From the NCBI GenBank assembly GCA_000696115.1, contig JJOH01000005.1, forward strand, positions 186,001 to 250,000: a stretch of DNA of 64,000 nucleotides. Reading direction: 5' to 3'. The position numbers and the translations under genes are program-made. This document shows, one piece after another, positions 44,948 to 53,308 of this stretch. The notes below the pieces were generated by a model. The model had not been told where the DNA came from. It did not search any database and was given only the letters and a program-made list of their open reading frames with translations. Within the stretch, counting starts at the first letter, position 1. Each line of letters starts with the position of its first letter. This stretch comes from Streptomyces olindensis (GTDB lineage Bacteria; Actinomycetota; Actinomycetes; Streptomycetales; Streptomycetaceae).

Positions 44948-45118
44948 TCAGCGCACGCGTGTGACGAACGCCTGCCGGTCGCCGAAGCGGCCCTCGCCCT
45001 GGAAATCCAGCCGGTCCCCGTCGAAGGCCACGACACGGCCACGGGCGTCGAGGGCCGGACGGGCCGCGGGACGCCGGTTCACCGTGCCGTCGGACCGTCC
45101 GCGCCCGCGCGGGCCCAT
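44948..45118 (-). CDS. Possible 56-residue protein or gene remnant after LacI gene
   Basis: A 57-codon frame starts at ATG 45116-45118, nine bases after the LacI stop codon and behind an AGGTAGGA ribosome site. Codon choice is typical of real genes (third positions mostly G/C), and the C-terminal part (RVVAFDGDRLDFQGEGRFGD) looks structured. It could be a genuine small protein of the LacI operon or the tail of a decayed gene. No family is recognised. Confidence 0.35.
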   Translation of the reverse strand: MGPRGRGRSDGTVNRRPAARPALDARGRVVAFDGDRLDFQGEGRFGDRQAFVTRVR

Positions 45119-45127
45119 GGCCCGGTC

Positions 45128-46171
45128 CTACCTGCGCGGCGGCGCCGTGCTCGCCCGTTCCACCAGCCGCGTCGACAACTCCGTGCGCGTGCTCTCCGGG
45201 TGATGGCCGTCCATCATGCGCAGCAGCGACCGCAGGGCCGTCGCGGCCATCTCGGACAGCGGCTGGCGGACGGTGGTCAGGCCGGGGGAGGCCCAGCGGG
45301 CCTCGGGGAGGTCGTCGAAGCCCACCACGCTCAGGTCGTCCGGCACCCGCAACCCCCGCTCGGCCAGGGCCTGGTACACCCCCAGCGCCATCCGGTCAGA
45401 GCAGACGAACACGGCCGTCGGCGGCTCGGGCAGGTCGAGGAGCTCCAGCATGCGGCGGTGGGCCAGGCTCTCGTCGAAGCCCGCGTGCCGGACGTACTCG
45501 GCGCGGTTGCGGATCCCGGCCGCCGCGAGCGCCGAGCGGTACCCGGCGACCCGCGCGCTGCTGCACATCGTGCGCCGGGGGCCGGCGATGACGGCGACGC
45601 GCTCATGGCCCAGCGACAGCAGATGCTCGGTGGCCGTCAGGCCGCCCTGCCAGTTCGCCGCGCCCACCGACGCCACGCCCTCCGGCGGTTCCTGCACGGG
45701 GTCGATCATCACGAACGGGATGCGGTGCTGCTCCAGCCAGGCGTACTGCGACTCGCTCAGCTCGGCCAGGTTGAACAGCACCCCGGAGGACCCCCGCGCG
45801 ACCAGCTTGTCCAGCCAGCCGCGCTCCGGGCGGCCCACCCGGGAGCGGGTCAGCGCCGCCGACACCACGACCTCCAGGCCCGCGTCGTGCGCCGCCTCCT
45901 CCACGCCGTGCAGCACCGCGCCCGACCAGGAGCTCTCCAGCGAGTGCACGACCAGGTCCACCAGCCGGGGCGCCTTGGCCGCGTCGAAGCGGGGTCTGCG
46001 GACGTAACCGAGCCGGTCGAGCGCCTCGGTGACCCGGCGGCGCGTCTCGGGCGCCACGTCCTCCCGGCCGTTGACCACCTTCGACGCGGTCGGCACCGAC
46101 ACCCCCGCCTCACGGGCCACGACCGCCAGCGTCGGACCGGCCGCCACGCTCGCACTCGCCGTACGGACCAT
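45128..46171 (-). CDS. LacI-family transcriptional regulator
   Basis: The 347-residue repressor has the helix-turn-helix LAVVAREAGVSVPTASKVVN with the hinge helix, followed by a periplasmic-binding-protein-like effector domain (VDLVVHSLESSWSGAVLHGVEE, GYRSALAAAGI, FVCSDRMALGVYQAL, GLTTVRQPLSEM). I chose the ATG at 46169-46171, ten bases after GGAGAGGT; a GTG 12 bases upstream is possible. The nearby GH43 gene and the CGAAA/TTTCG boxes suggest it controls arabinoxylan-type utilisation (BxlR/XlnR class). The inducer is inferred, not shown. Confidence 0.88.
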   Translation of the reverse strand: MVRTASASVAAGPTLAVVAREAGVSVPTASKVVNGREDVAPETRRRVTEALDRLGYVRRPRFDAAKAPRLVDLVVHSLESSWSGAVLHGVEEAAHDAGLEVVVSAALTRSRVGRPERGWLDKLVARGSSGVLFNLAELSESQYAWLEQHRIPFVMIDPVQEPPEGVASVGAANWQGGLTATEHLLSLGHERVAVIAGPRRTMCSSARVAGYRSALAAAGIRNRAEYVRHAGFDESLAHRRMLELLDLPEPPTAVFVCSDRMALGVYQALAERGLRVPDDLSVVGFDDLPEARWASPGLTTVRQPLSEMAATALRSLLRMMDGHHPESTRTELSTRLVERASTAPPRR

Positions 46172-46207
46172 CGAAGAACCCACCTCTCCGGCCCGCCCGA
46201 GGGCCGT

Positions 46208-46219
46208 GGAAAGTTTCGA
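46208..46219. promoter_or_regulatory. LacI-type operator box upstream of the LacI gene
   Basis: GGAAAGTTTCGA (46208-46219) resembles half of the CGAAACTTTCG elements bound by Streptomyces xylan-type LacI repressors. It lies 37 bases upstream of the LacI gene start, suggesting autoregulation. Confidence 0.45.
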
Positions 46220-46257
46220 CCAGCGCCTCCCGCGGCGGCGTGAAACCCGACCGGACA

Positions 46258-46269
46258 GAAAGCGCTTCC
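46258..46269. promoter_or_regulatory. GAAAGCGCTTCC operator-like palindrome
   Basis: Bases 46258-46269 match the general LacI-family operator GAAAGCGCTTTC except for one base. It lies between the LacI gene and the GH43 3' end, upstream of the LacI promoter region. Confidence 0.45.
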
Positions 46270-46329
46270 TACTGTAGGTGGGGCGCAGGACGGCGGGAAG
46301 ACAGATGAATTCACGGGTTCGCGCCGGTC

Positions 46330-46343
46330 AAAACTTTCGAAAC
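46330..46343. promoter_or_regulatory. AACTTTCGAAAC operator-like box
   Basis: AAAACTTTCGAAAC at 46330-46343 contains TTTCGAAA and resembles XlnR/BxlR sites. It lies just beyond the GH43 stop codon (46358), within the same LacI-GH43 gap of 186 bases, so its target may be the LacI gene rather than GH43. Confidence 0.4.
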
Positions 46344-46357
46344 CCCGAACAACGGGC

Positions 46358-48049
46358 TCAGTCGGGTGTGCAGACCAGCCGGAAACCCGTGAAGTCCGCC
46401 GTGAACGCCGCGTCGACGAGGTCCCGCGCGTGGACGCCCGCCATGGCGCCGGTGAACCGCAGCCGGGAGCCGTGGTCGTCGGAGAGCCGGCTGAAGTCCA
46501 GCGCCGGTCCGACGGCCGTGCGCGCCCCGTCGCGCAGGTACCAGAACCGGGCGTCGGCGCCCTCGACCGTCACTCCGAGCGTCACCGGCGCGTCCGCCGC
46601 CACGTCCACGACCGCGACCTGCCGCAGTCCCTCCTCGTCCCGCTCCACGAGACTGAGCACCGTACGGCCGCCCCCGCCCGCCGGGCCCCGCCACTGCTGG
46701 CCGCGCTGCGGCTCGCCCCAGGGCTCCGCCCACGTCAGGTCCAGACTCAGATACGCCTCGGGGTTGTACCACAGCACCAGACCGGCGGCCTGCGTGAAGG
46801 TGACCGGCCGCGCCTCGACGGTCACTTCGGCCTCCGCGCGGTGCTCGGTGACGCGCTGGGCCAGCAGGCTCGCCGCCCACCGGGACTCAGGGCCGTGCCG
46901 ACCGCGCAACCGGATCCAGCCGGGGCGGACCGTCGTGTCGGCCCAGGACGGGTCCGGCGGCTCGCGCAGGGTGCTCCACGGCCAGGACAGACCCGCCGGT
47001 CGGCCCGCGGGCGGCAGGTGGTGCGCCGGCCGGTCCGCGGGCGGCAGGGGATGCGTCGGCTGGTCCCCGGGCGGCAGGTGGCGCGTCGGCCGGTCCGCGG
47101 GCGGCAGGGGATGCGGAGTCGTCGGTACGTCGACCTCGACGGCCGGATGCCAACCCCCGTGCCGCAGCCGGGGCCAGCCGTCCGCGTCCCAGGTCACGGC
47201 CTGGATCGCGGTCTCCCGGCCGAGCGTGCAGCGGCGGCCCCGCGCGGTGTGCAGCGGACGGGCCGTCAGATGGCCGAGCAGCCACTGCCCGTCCGGCGTC
47301 TCGACCAGCTCGCCGTGCCCGGCCTTCTGCAGCGGCAGGCCCGGGTCGTCCCGGGTCGTCAGCAGCGGCAGTGCGTCGAGTTCGTACGGCCCAGTCAGCT
47401 CCTTGGCGCGGGCCACCCGCACCCCGTGCTCCCAGCCCGTGCCGCCCTCCGCGAGCACCAGGTAGTACCAGCCCTCGCGCCGCAGCAGCTTCGGCCCCTC
47501 GACGAGCCGGTCGTGCTGGAGCAGCAGACGCGTGTCCCCTACCGGCTCCAGCGTGTCCCGGTCCAGCTCGGTGACGACGATCCCGGCGAACCGCTCGCCG
47601 CCCGGCCGGTGGTCGTTCTGCAGGTTCAGCAGCCACAGCCGCCCGTCCTCGTGGAACAGGGCCGGGTCGAAGCCGTGGCTCGGGACCCGGCGCGGCGCGC
47701 TCCACTCGCCGCCGACGGCGTCGGCCGTGGAGACGTACGTGTCCAGGTCGAAGTACGGCGTGCCGACCGAGCGCACGACGGTGTACGTCACCCAGAACCG
47801 CTCCCCGTCCCAGCTCAGCGCCGGCGCCCAGACGCCGCCCGAGTCGGGCACCCCGGCCAGCGAGTTCCCGGGGACGGCCCTCTGGACGTGCCCCGCGTAC
47901 TCCCAGTGGGCCAGGTCCCGGGAGCGGTGCAGCGGGATCGTCGGGAACCACTCGAAGGAACTGGTCGCCACGTAGTACCAGTCGCCGACCCGGATCAGGG
48001 AAGGGTCGGGGGCGAAGCCGCGGAGGACGGGGTTGCGCAGGACGGTCAC
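46358..48049 (-). CDS. GH43-family glycoside hydrolase (beta-xylosidase/arabinofuranosidase type)
   Basis: The 563-residue cytoplasmic enzyme has a five-bladed beta-propeller (about residues 1-310) with the GH43 triad: base Asp in RGFAPDPSLIR, pKa-modulating Asp in SHGFDPALF, and acid Glu in LVEGPKLLRR. A C-terminal concanavalin-like domain from about residue 370 completes the GH43_11/12-type layout. It would split beta-1,4-xylosides or alpha-L-arabinosides. The two domains are joined by an unusual Pro-rich linker made of four near-identical 10-residue repeats (LPPADRPTRH). The start is a GTG at 48047-48049 behind GGAG. It lies downstream of the transporter operon but behind a hairpin. Confidence 0.87.
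   Translation of the reverse strand: MTVLRNPVLRGFAPDPSLIRVGDWYYVATSSFEWFPTIPLHRSRDLAHWEYAGHVQRAVPGNSLAGVPDSGGVWAPALSWDGERFWVTYTVVRSVGTPYFDLDTYVSTADAVGGEWSAPRRVPSHGFDPALFHEDGRLWLLNLQNDHRPGGERFAGIVVTELDRDTLEPVGDTRLLLQHDRLVEGPKLLRREGWYYLVLAEGGTGWEHGVRVARAKELTGPYELDALPLLTTRDDPGLPLQKAGHGELVETPDGQWLLGHLTARPLHTARGRRCTLGRETAIQAVTWDADGWPRLRHGGWHPAVEVDVPTTPHPLPPADRPTRHLPPGDQPTHPLPPADRPAHHLPPAGRPAGLSWPWSTLREPPDPSWADTTVRPGWIRLRGRHGPESRWAASLLAQRVTEHRAEAEVTVEARPVTFTQAAGLVLWYNPEAYLSLDLTWAEPWGEPQRGQQWRGPAGGGGRTVLSLVERDEEGLRQVAVVDVAADAPVTLGVTVEGADARFWYLRDGARTAVGPALDFSRLSDDHGSRLRFTGAMAGVHARDLVDAAFTADFTGFRLVCTPD
47011..47117. repeat. 30-bp tandem repeat coding for the GH43 linker
   Basis: The unit GGCGGCAGG[TG]GGTGCG-like, 30 bases long, begins at 47011, 47041, 47071 and 47101, giving about 3.6 copies in phase with the reading frame. 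It encodes the repeating Pro-rich peptide HLPPADRPT. Copies alternate between GGCAGGTGG and GGCAGGGGA types, so pairs may have been duplicated together. Confidence 0.85.
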
Positions 48050-48080
48050 GCGAGGACTCCAGGGGAGGTGGGCACGGCAC

Positions 48081-48120
48081 CCGGGGGCCGCGGGGAGTCA
48101 GGATCACCCGCGGCCCCCGG
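48081..48120. terminator. 14-bp stem hairpin between the transporter operon and GH43
   Basis: CCGGGGGCCGCGGG (48081-48094) pairs perfectly with CCCGCGGCCCCCGG (48107-48120). It follows the last permease gene by about 100 bases on the minus strand, so it ends the transporter transcript before GH43. Confidence 0.7.
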
Positions 48121-48130
48121 GAGTCGGAGC

Positions 48131-48226
48131 GGGCAAGGAGGTCACTGGGCGGGCGAGAAGGTCACTGGGCGGGCCAGGAGGTCACTGGGCGGGCCGGGAG
48201 GTCACTGGGCGGGCCGGGAGGTCACT
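48131..48226. repeat. 20-bp tandem repeat, about 4.8 copies
   Basis: GTCACTGGGCGGGC[CG][AG]GGAG-like units start at 48141, 48161, 48181, 48201 and, in part, 48221, with a degenerate lead-in at 48131. The last two full copies are identical. The terminal copy overlaps the stop codon of the permease gene (48222-48224), so the repeat spans the 3' end of the gene and the intergenic space. Confidence 0.85.
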
Positions 48227-49136
48227 TGAGGGCGCCGAGCGTCACACCCGTCCGCCAGTAGCGGCGCATCGCGACCATCATGATCGCCATCGGCACGATG
48301 GAGAGCAGCGCGCCGGTCAGCACCAGGCCCGTCAGGTCGATGCCGGACTCCAGGCGGGTGCCGGTCCAGTTGTACAGGCCCAGATTGAGCGTCCAGTTCT
48401 CCTTGCCGCGCAGCACGGTCAGCGGCAGGAAGAAGGCGTTCCAGGTGTTGACGAACGCCAGCAGGAACACCGTCGCGCCGCCCGTCGTCATCATCCGCAG
48501 CACGATGCTGAAGAAGATCCGCAGCTCGCCGGCGCCGTCGATGCGGGCCGCCTCCAGCAGCTCGTAGGGGATCGTCGCCTCGGTGTACACCTTGGCCAGG
48601 TACACGCTGAACGGGTTGATCAGGCAGGGGATCAGCATCGCCCACGGGGTGTCGACCATGCCGAGCGCGGAGAACAGCAGGTACAGCGGCAGCGTGAGCA
48701 GCGCGATCGGGATCAGGAACGAGCCGACGACGCACGCGAAGATGACGTTCCGGCCGGGGAAGTCGAAGCGGGCCAGGCCGTAACCGGTTGCGAGCGCGAT
48801 CAGAGTGCCGCCCAGCGAGCCGACCCCCGCGTACAGGAACGAGTTGGCCGTCCACCGCAGGAAGATGCCGTCCTGGTAGGTGAAGACCTGCTCCAGGTTG
48901 TCCCACAGGTGCCAGCCGGAGAACCACAGGCCGTTGCTCTGGTAGAGCGCCGTGCGGTCCTTCGTCGCGGCGACGATCAGCCACCACACCGGGAACAGGC
49001 TGTAGACGCTGGCCAGGACCAGCCCGACGAGGAGGAAGCGCTGACCGCCCCGCCCGCGGGAGGCCGCGTCCGGGCGGGTCAGGTGCCGGACGCTGCGGAC
49101 GGGGGGCCGCTCGGTGGTGTGCTCGGTCAGCACCAT
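48222..49136 (-). CDS. Sugar ABC transporter permease (MalG/CUT1 type)
   Basis: This 304-residue permease has an N-terminal cytoplasmic tail (MVLTEHTTERPPVRSVRHL), about six membrane segments, and the EAA loop ELLEAARIDGAGELRIFFSI. It shares a base with the preceding permease gene (TGATG). With the partner permease and the binding lipoprotein it forms the second CUT1 importer of the window, ordered binding protein, permease, permease on the minus strand. The C-terminal codons VTLGALK are encoded next to the 20-bp repeat. Confidence 0.88.
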   Translation of the reverse strand: MVLTEHTTERPPVRSVRHLTRPDAASRGRGGQRFLLVGLVLASVYSLFPVWWLIVAATKDRTALYQSNGLWFSGWHLWDNLEQVFTYQDGIFLRWTANSFLYAGVGSLGGTLIALATGYGLARFDFPGRNVIFACVVGSFLIPIALLTLPLYLLFSALGMVDTPWAMLIPCLINPFSVYLAKVYTEATIPYELLEAARIDGAGELRIFFSIVLRMMTTGGATVFLLAFVNTWNAFFLPLTVLRGKENWTLNLGLYNWTGTRLESGIDLTGLVLTGALLSIVPMAIMMVAMRRYWRTGVTLGALK

Positions 49137-50020
49137 CAGTCGGCCTCCTTCGAGGTGAGCCGGTAGAAGAGGAAGGAGGCCACGCCGAGGATCAACGCCA
49201 GCAGCACGGACAGCGCGGCCGCGTAGTTGTAGTTGCCCGCGTTGAACGCCTGGTTGTAGATGATCATGATCGGGGTGAAGCTGTCGCTGACCGTCTGCGG
49301 GGTGATGTTCCGGAACAGCGCCGGCTCGTTGAAGATCTGCAGCATCTGGATGATCGACAGCAGCCCCGTCAGCACCAGCGCCCCGCGCACGTACGGGATC
49401 TTGATGCTGCGCGCGATCCGCAGCTCGGACGCGCCGTCCAGCCGGGCCGCCTCGAACAGCTCGCGGGGCACGCCCTGCAGCGCCGAGTAGATGATCACCA
49501 TGTTGTAGCCGATGCCGTGCCAGGTCAGCAGGTTGCCGATGGACGGCCACACCATCGACGGCGCGAAGAAGTTCCAGTCGAAGCCGAGCGCGTCGCCGAT
49601 CGGGGTGAGCGGGCCGACGTCCGGGCTGTAGAGGTTCACCCACACGATCGCCGCCACCACGCCGGGGATCATGTACGGCACCAGCAGCAGGATCCGGAAC
49701 CGGCTCGCCGCCCGGGAGGTCAGCGCGTCCAGGAAAAGTGCCAGCACCAGGCTGATCAGCAGCATGAACGGGATCTGGACACAGGCGAAGAGCACCACCC
49801 GCAGGATGGAGTTCATGAACGCCGAGTCCGTCAGCCCCTGGGTGTAGTTGTCGAGCCCGACGAACTCGGTCGTGGCACCGCCGAGCCCCAGCCCGGACTG
49901 CTTCTCCGTGTACAGCGACTCGTAGACGGCGTAGCCGATGGGGAGCAGATAGAGAAAGACGAAGCCGAGCTGGAAGGGCACCGTGAACGCGGCACCCTTC
50001 CAGCGCATGGAGCGAATCAT
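49136..50020 (-). CDS. Sugar ABC transporter permease (MalF/CUT1 type)
   Basis: The 294-residue permease starts at the ATG of 50018-50020 (MIRSMRWKGAAF), with GAGG upstream. It has a long first periplasmic segment, six membrane spans (LGFVFLYLLPIGYAVYESLY at the start), and the EAA loop ELFEAARLDGASELRIARSI. It lies 8 bases after the binding-protein gene. The gene order and GH43 neighbour suggest import of a xylo- or arabino-oligosaccharide; the substrate is inferred. Confidence 0.88.
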   Translation of the reverse strand: MIRSMRWKGAAFTVPFQLGFVFLYLLPIGYAVYESLYTEKQSGLGLGGATTEFVGLDNYTQGLTDSAFMNSILRVVLFACVQIPFMLLISLVLALFLDALTSRAASRFRILLLVPYMIPGVVAAIVWVNLYSPDVGPLTPIGDALGFDWNFFAPSMVWPSIGNLLTWHGIGYNMVIIYSALQGVPRELFEAARLDGASELRIARSIKIPYVRGALVLTGLLSIIQMLQIFNEPALFRNITPQTVSDSFTPIMIIYNQAFNAGNYNYAAALSVLLALILGVASFLFYRLTSKEAD

Positions 50021-50028
50021 CGAATGCC

Positions 50029-51366
50029 TCAGCCCTTGACGCTGATACCGCGGGACTTCAGGTCCTTGACCGTCCACTCCTGCATGTGCGCGAGCAGGTC
50101 GGTGACCTTCTGCTCCTTGCTGACGACCTTGGCCCAGCCCGCCTGCAGCTCGGTGAACATCGCGGTCCAGTTGGGGCCGAAGGTCCAGTCGGTGGTGACG
50201 GTGCCCAGGCTGTCGGTCACGACCTTCTGCGCGGGCTCGTAGTTCTTGCCGAGCAGCTTCTGCGAGATCGACTCACCCACGTACGATTCGCTGTCCTTCA
50301 GCGCCGGCATCACGCCGTTGCCGGTCTCCGGGCTCGCCATCGTCTTGACCGCGTCCTGGTTCGTCGACATCCACAGCGCCGCCTGGGCCGCCTGCTCCTT
50401 GTTCTTGCACTGCTCGGTCACCAGGGTCACGCTGCCGGTCAGGTTGGTGCCCGCCGGCGTCTTGGGCGCCTCGCCCTTGTAGGTCGGCCACGGGGCCAGG
50501 GCCCAGTCGCCGAAGGACTTGGTGAAGTTCTGCACCATGCCGGCCATCTGCCAGGTGGAGATCTGCCGGGTCGCGGTCGCGCCGGTGTCGAAGCTGCGCT
50601 GCACGGCCGCGTAGTCGGCGAAGGACAGCTTGGCGTTCAGGTCGTTGTCGATGATCTCCTGGATCACCTTCGCGGCCTGCAGCGTGCCCTCGTCCTGGAA
50701 GTTCACCTTCCAGGCGTCGCCGTCGATCTCGTACCAGTGCGCCCCGGCCTGCATGGCGAGCACCTCCAGGGTGCTCGGGTCCTCACCGGCGTAGTTGGTG
50801 ATCTTGATGCCGTGCTTCTTCAGCTCCTTGCCCGCGGCGATGAAGTCGTCCCAGGTGGCCGGGGGCTTCAGACCGTACTTCTTGAAGATGTCCGTGCGGT
50901 AGATCGTGAACTGGGGTGCCGAGCTGGTCGGTACGCCGTACATCTTCCCCTGCACCTGCGCGCTCGCCCAGGAGCCGGTGTTGAACTTGTCCTTCTCGCC
51001 CTCGACGTAACGCGTGATGTCGGCGAGCGCGCCCTGCGAGACCCAGCTGGTGACGTACTCGGCGGTGTTCTGCACCAGGCAGGGGGCGTTGCCCGCCTTC
51101 ACCGCGTTGGTCAGCTGCTTCTGCATGGTCAGCTGGTCGGTGACCTTGGTGTACTTCAGCTGGACGTCCTGGTGCGAGGCGTTGAACGCCTTGACGACCG
51201 CCTCCTGGCCGTTGGCCCAGCCCCAGAAGGGGAGGGTGACCGGGCCCGACTTCGCGGCGGCGTCGTCACCCGAGTCGGATCCGCCGCAGGCGGAGAGCAG
51301 GCCTGTCAGCGCGATACCCGCGACAGCGGCGGAGGCGAACCTTCTCCGGGGGCTGGTGAAGTTCAT
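50029..51366 (-). CDS. Sugar-binding lipoprotein (CUT1)
   Basis: The 445-residue solute-binding protein has a lipoprotein signal (TGLLSACGG; lipobox LSAC, Cys27) and the family 1 fold, with PVTLPFWGWANGQEAVVKAF at the start and NAPCLVQNTAEYVTSWVSQGALADITRYV. An aromatic-rich lobe (AHWYEIDGDAWKVNF, WTFGPNWTAMF) is common in oligosaccharide binders. It heads the transporter operon 384 bases after the LacI gene and its boxes. The ligand is not determined. Confidence 0.87.
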   Translation of the reverse strand: MNFTSPRRRFASAAVAGIALTGLLSACGGSDSGDDAAAKSGPVTLPFWGWANGQEAVVKAFNASHQDVQLKYTKVTDQLTMQKQLTNAVKAGNAPCLVQNTAEYVTSWVSQGALADITRYVEGEKDKFNTGSWASAQVQGKMYGVPTSSAPQFTIYRTDIFKKYGLKPPATWDDFIAAGKELKKHGIKITNYAGEDPSTLEVLAMQAGAHWYEIDGDAWKVNFQDEGTLQAAKVIQEIIDNDLNAKLSFADYAAVQRSFDTGATATRQISTWQMAGMVQNFTKSFGDWALAPWPTYKGEAPKTPAGTNLTGSVTLVTEQCKNKEQAAQAALWMSTNQDAVKTMASPETGNGVMPALKDSESYVGESISQKLLGKNYEPAQKVVTDSLGTVTTDWTFGPNWTAMFTELQAGWAKVVSKEQKVTDLLAHMQEWTVKDLKSRGISVKG

Positions 51367-51504
51367 CTGACCGTGATCCTTCGGAATAGGGCGTTCTCAG
51401 AACGAGAGGACGGCGGCGGCTCGGTGGTGCTGGCCAGGAACGGCGGCCGGAAACCGTCGGCTCGCGGTTGCGGGGGGTTCGGCCAAGCGGAAGCAGAAGC
51501 TGTA

Positions 51505-51516
51505 GTAAGCGGTTGC
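51505..51516. promoter_or_regulatory. LacI-type box GTAAGCGGTTGC
   Basis: An imperfect LacI-family palindrome at 51505-51516, 138 bases upstream of the binding-protein gene. Together with the box at 51722 it lies in the 384-base gap 51367-51750, which otherwise has no gene. Confidence 0.4.
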
Positions 51517-51721
51517 TGGGACGGTAGGCGGGCAGCTCGGCTCTTAGCAAGAGGTGCGCAGCAATTTGTTTCGGCGGATTGTCCGCCGGGTTGTCCGCTC
51601 AGGGCGCGACGGGTCAGCGGACGGACTGCCCATATGTGCAGGTCAACGACGGTGTCTAAGACGTCGGCGCGGAGGTCGGCGGACGTGGCGGCGAGCCCTC
51701 GAACAGGCGGCAAAGTTCCCG

Positions 51722-51733
51722 GAAACCGGTTAC
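51722..51733. promoter_or_regulatory. LacI-type box GAAACCGGTTAC
   Basis: GAAACCGGTTAC (51722-51733) has an AACCGGTT palindromic core typical of Streptomyces LacI operators. It lies 18 bases after the LacI gene stop codon and upstream of the transporter operon, so it may serve that operon. Confidence 0.45.
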
Positions 51734-51750
51734 GTAACGACCTCTACGCG

Positions 51751-52839
51751 TTATCCGCGCTGAGCCGGTGGTCGGACCGAGTTGCGGACCACGACATGGG
51801 TGCCCAGCACCAGATGGTCGCCGTCCGCGCTCTTGCGGCGGCCCGCGCCGCCCTCGCGCCGGTCGGCCACCGCCCGCAGCGCCACGCGGCCCATCTCCTC
51901 GTACGGCACGTGCACCGTGGTCAGTTGGGGTGTGAGCTGGGAGGCCAGCGGGATGTCGTCGTAGCCGACGATCGAGACGTCCTCCGGCACCCGCAGGCCC
52001 GCCGCGCGCAGGGCCTGCATGGCGCCCGCGGCGACGACGTCCGTCCCGGCGAGCACCGCCGTGAAGTCCGGCGTCTCGTGCAGCGCCGTCTCGACGGCCT
52101 CGTAGCCGTGCTCGTAGTCGTAGTGCCCGTGCCGCACCAGCCCCGGGTCGAACGGCACCCCGTACGCCTCGAAGGCCCGCTGGGCGCCGCGCAACCGGCC
52201 CTGCGCGGTGGTCAGTTCGGCGTGCCCGGGCAGGACGAGGACGCGTCGGTGGCCGGCCGAGAGCAGATGGCTGGCCATCGCGTAGGCGCCGCCCTCGTTG
52301 TCGTAGTCCACGGTCGTCGCCGGGACGTCGCCCTCCAGCGGCGGCCTGCCCACCAGGACCAGGTGCGAGCCGGCCGCGTCCAGGGAGCGGGCGAAGCGGG
52401 CCATGCGCAGCTGGTACTCGTCGTAGTCGTAGGCGCCGCCGAGCAGGATCACCGCGGCCACGCCCTGCTGGCGCATGAGGTTGACCAGGGCGAGCTCCCG
52501 CTCCGGGTCGTCGCCGGTCGTGCCGACCAGGGAGAGCCAGCCGCGCAGTGTGGCGGCGCCCTCGACGCCCTTCGCGACGTGCGCGAACGCGGCGCCGGTG
52601 ATGTTGTTGATGAGGATCGCCACCGTCGGTGTGCCGCCGCCGGCCAGCGAACGGGCATGGGCGTTGGTGACGTAGTCCAGGTCCCGGACCACCTTCATCA
52701 CCCGGCGGCGGAGCTCCTCCGACACCGGGTAGTTGCCGGACAGCACCCGCGAGACGCTGGCCACGGAGACGCCCGCGCGCTCCGCGACGTCGCGGATGGT
52801 CGCCCGGCCGGCGTCGTTCGTCGCCTTGCGCTGACTCAC
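51751..52839 (-). CDS. LacI-family transcriptional regulator
   Basis: The 362-residue repressor has the helix-turn-helix TIRDVAERAGVSVASVSRVL with hinge helix (YVTNAHARSLAGG), followed by an effector domain (VAILINNITGAAFAHVAKGVEG, GAYDYDEYQLRMARF, FTAVLAGTDVVAAGAMQAL). The GTG at 52837-52839 is preceded by GAAGGAG at 8 bases. Frame extension upstream reads through low-complexity DNA and is not supported. It lies upstream of the three-gene transporter on the same strand and probably represses it. Inducer sugar unknown. Confidence 0.88.
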   Translation of the reverse strand: MSQRKATNDAGRATIRDVAERAGVSVASVSRVLSGNYPVSEELRRRVMKVVRDLDYVTNAHARSLAGGGTPTVAILINNITGAAFAHVAKGVEGAATLRGWLSLVGTTGDDPERELALVNLMRQQGVAAVILLGGAYDYDEYQLRMARFARSLDAAGSHLVLVGRPPLEGDVPATTVDYDNEGGAYAMASHLLSAGHRRVLVLPGHAELTTAQGRLRGAQRAFEAYGVPFDPGLVRHGHYDYEHGYEAVETALHETPDFTAVLAGTDVVAAGAMQALRAAGLRVPEDVSIVGYDDIPLASQLTPQLTTVHVPYEEMGRVALRAVADRREGGAGRRKSADGDHLVLGTHVVVRNSVRPPAQRG

Positions 52840-52859
52840 CCTTGCGGCTCCTTCACGGT

Positions 52860-53170
52860 AGTGGCCCGGCCCGTCGTGGTCCGGTCGCCGGCGGTCCGGC
52901 CCGATGGCGGGCCCCCGGTCCGTTGCGGCCGGCGGTCCGTCGACGAACTGCCGACGAACTGCCGACGGACACGGTCCGGGCCTCGCGTCCGGCCGTCGCG
53001 GCCCGACCCGATGCGCGGTCCGGTTCCGTCGCGCCGTCCGGTTGTCGCGTCGTCCGGTCCGGTCACGAACCGTCCGCCGCGGTCCGGTTCGGCCGCGTCG
53101 TCCGGTCCGGTCGCGCACCGGTCCTCCGCGGTCCGGACGTGCCCCGTCCCGCGGCGCCGGCTGCCGGGGC
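52860..53170. repeat. Low-complexity GGTCCGG-rich region between the LacI and dehydrogenase genes
   Basis: In the 469-base gap 52840-53308, the motif GGTCCGG or GTCCGG recurs more than a dozen times, and CGACGAACTGC occurs twice in tandem (52946-52970). All six frames here read Arg/Gly/Pro-rich runs without the codon pattern of a gene, so I see no CDS. A similar GGTCCGG-rich array occurs at 32563-32743. Confidence 0.6.
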
Positions 53171-53308
53171 CGCGCCCGCGCCGGTGCGGAAACCGTATCC
53201 CATCGTCACTCCAGGCCGGAGGGCCTGTGGACAACGGTCCGAGGCGCCGGCCAGCCGCCGGGGCCGACGGGGCATGCCGACGGGCCGGACGACCCGCCCG
53301 CCGACGGG

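Noticed and set aside
48131..48226. The 20-bp repeats as a CRISPR array
   Set aside because: The units are directly adjacent with no spacers and no cas genes are in the window.
52840..53118. N-terminal extension of the second LacI protein through an Arg-rich stretch
   Set aside because: The DNA is GGTCCGG-rich repeat without gene-like codon use, and the GTG at 52839 has a strong ribosome site.
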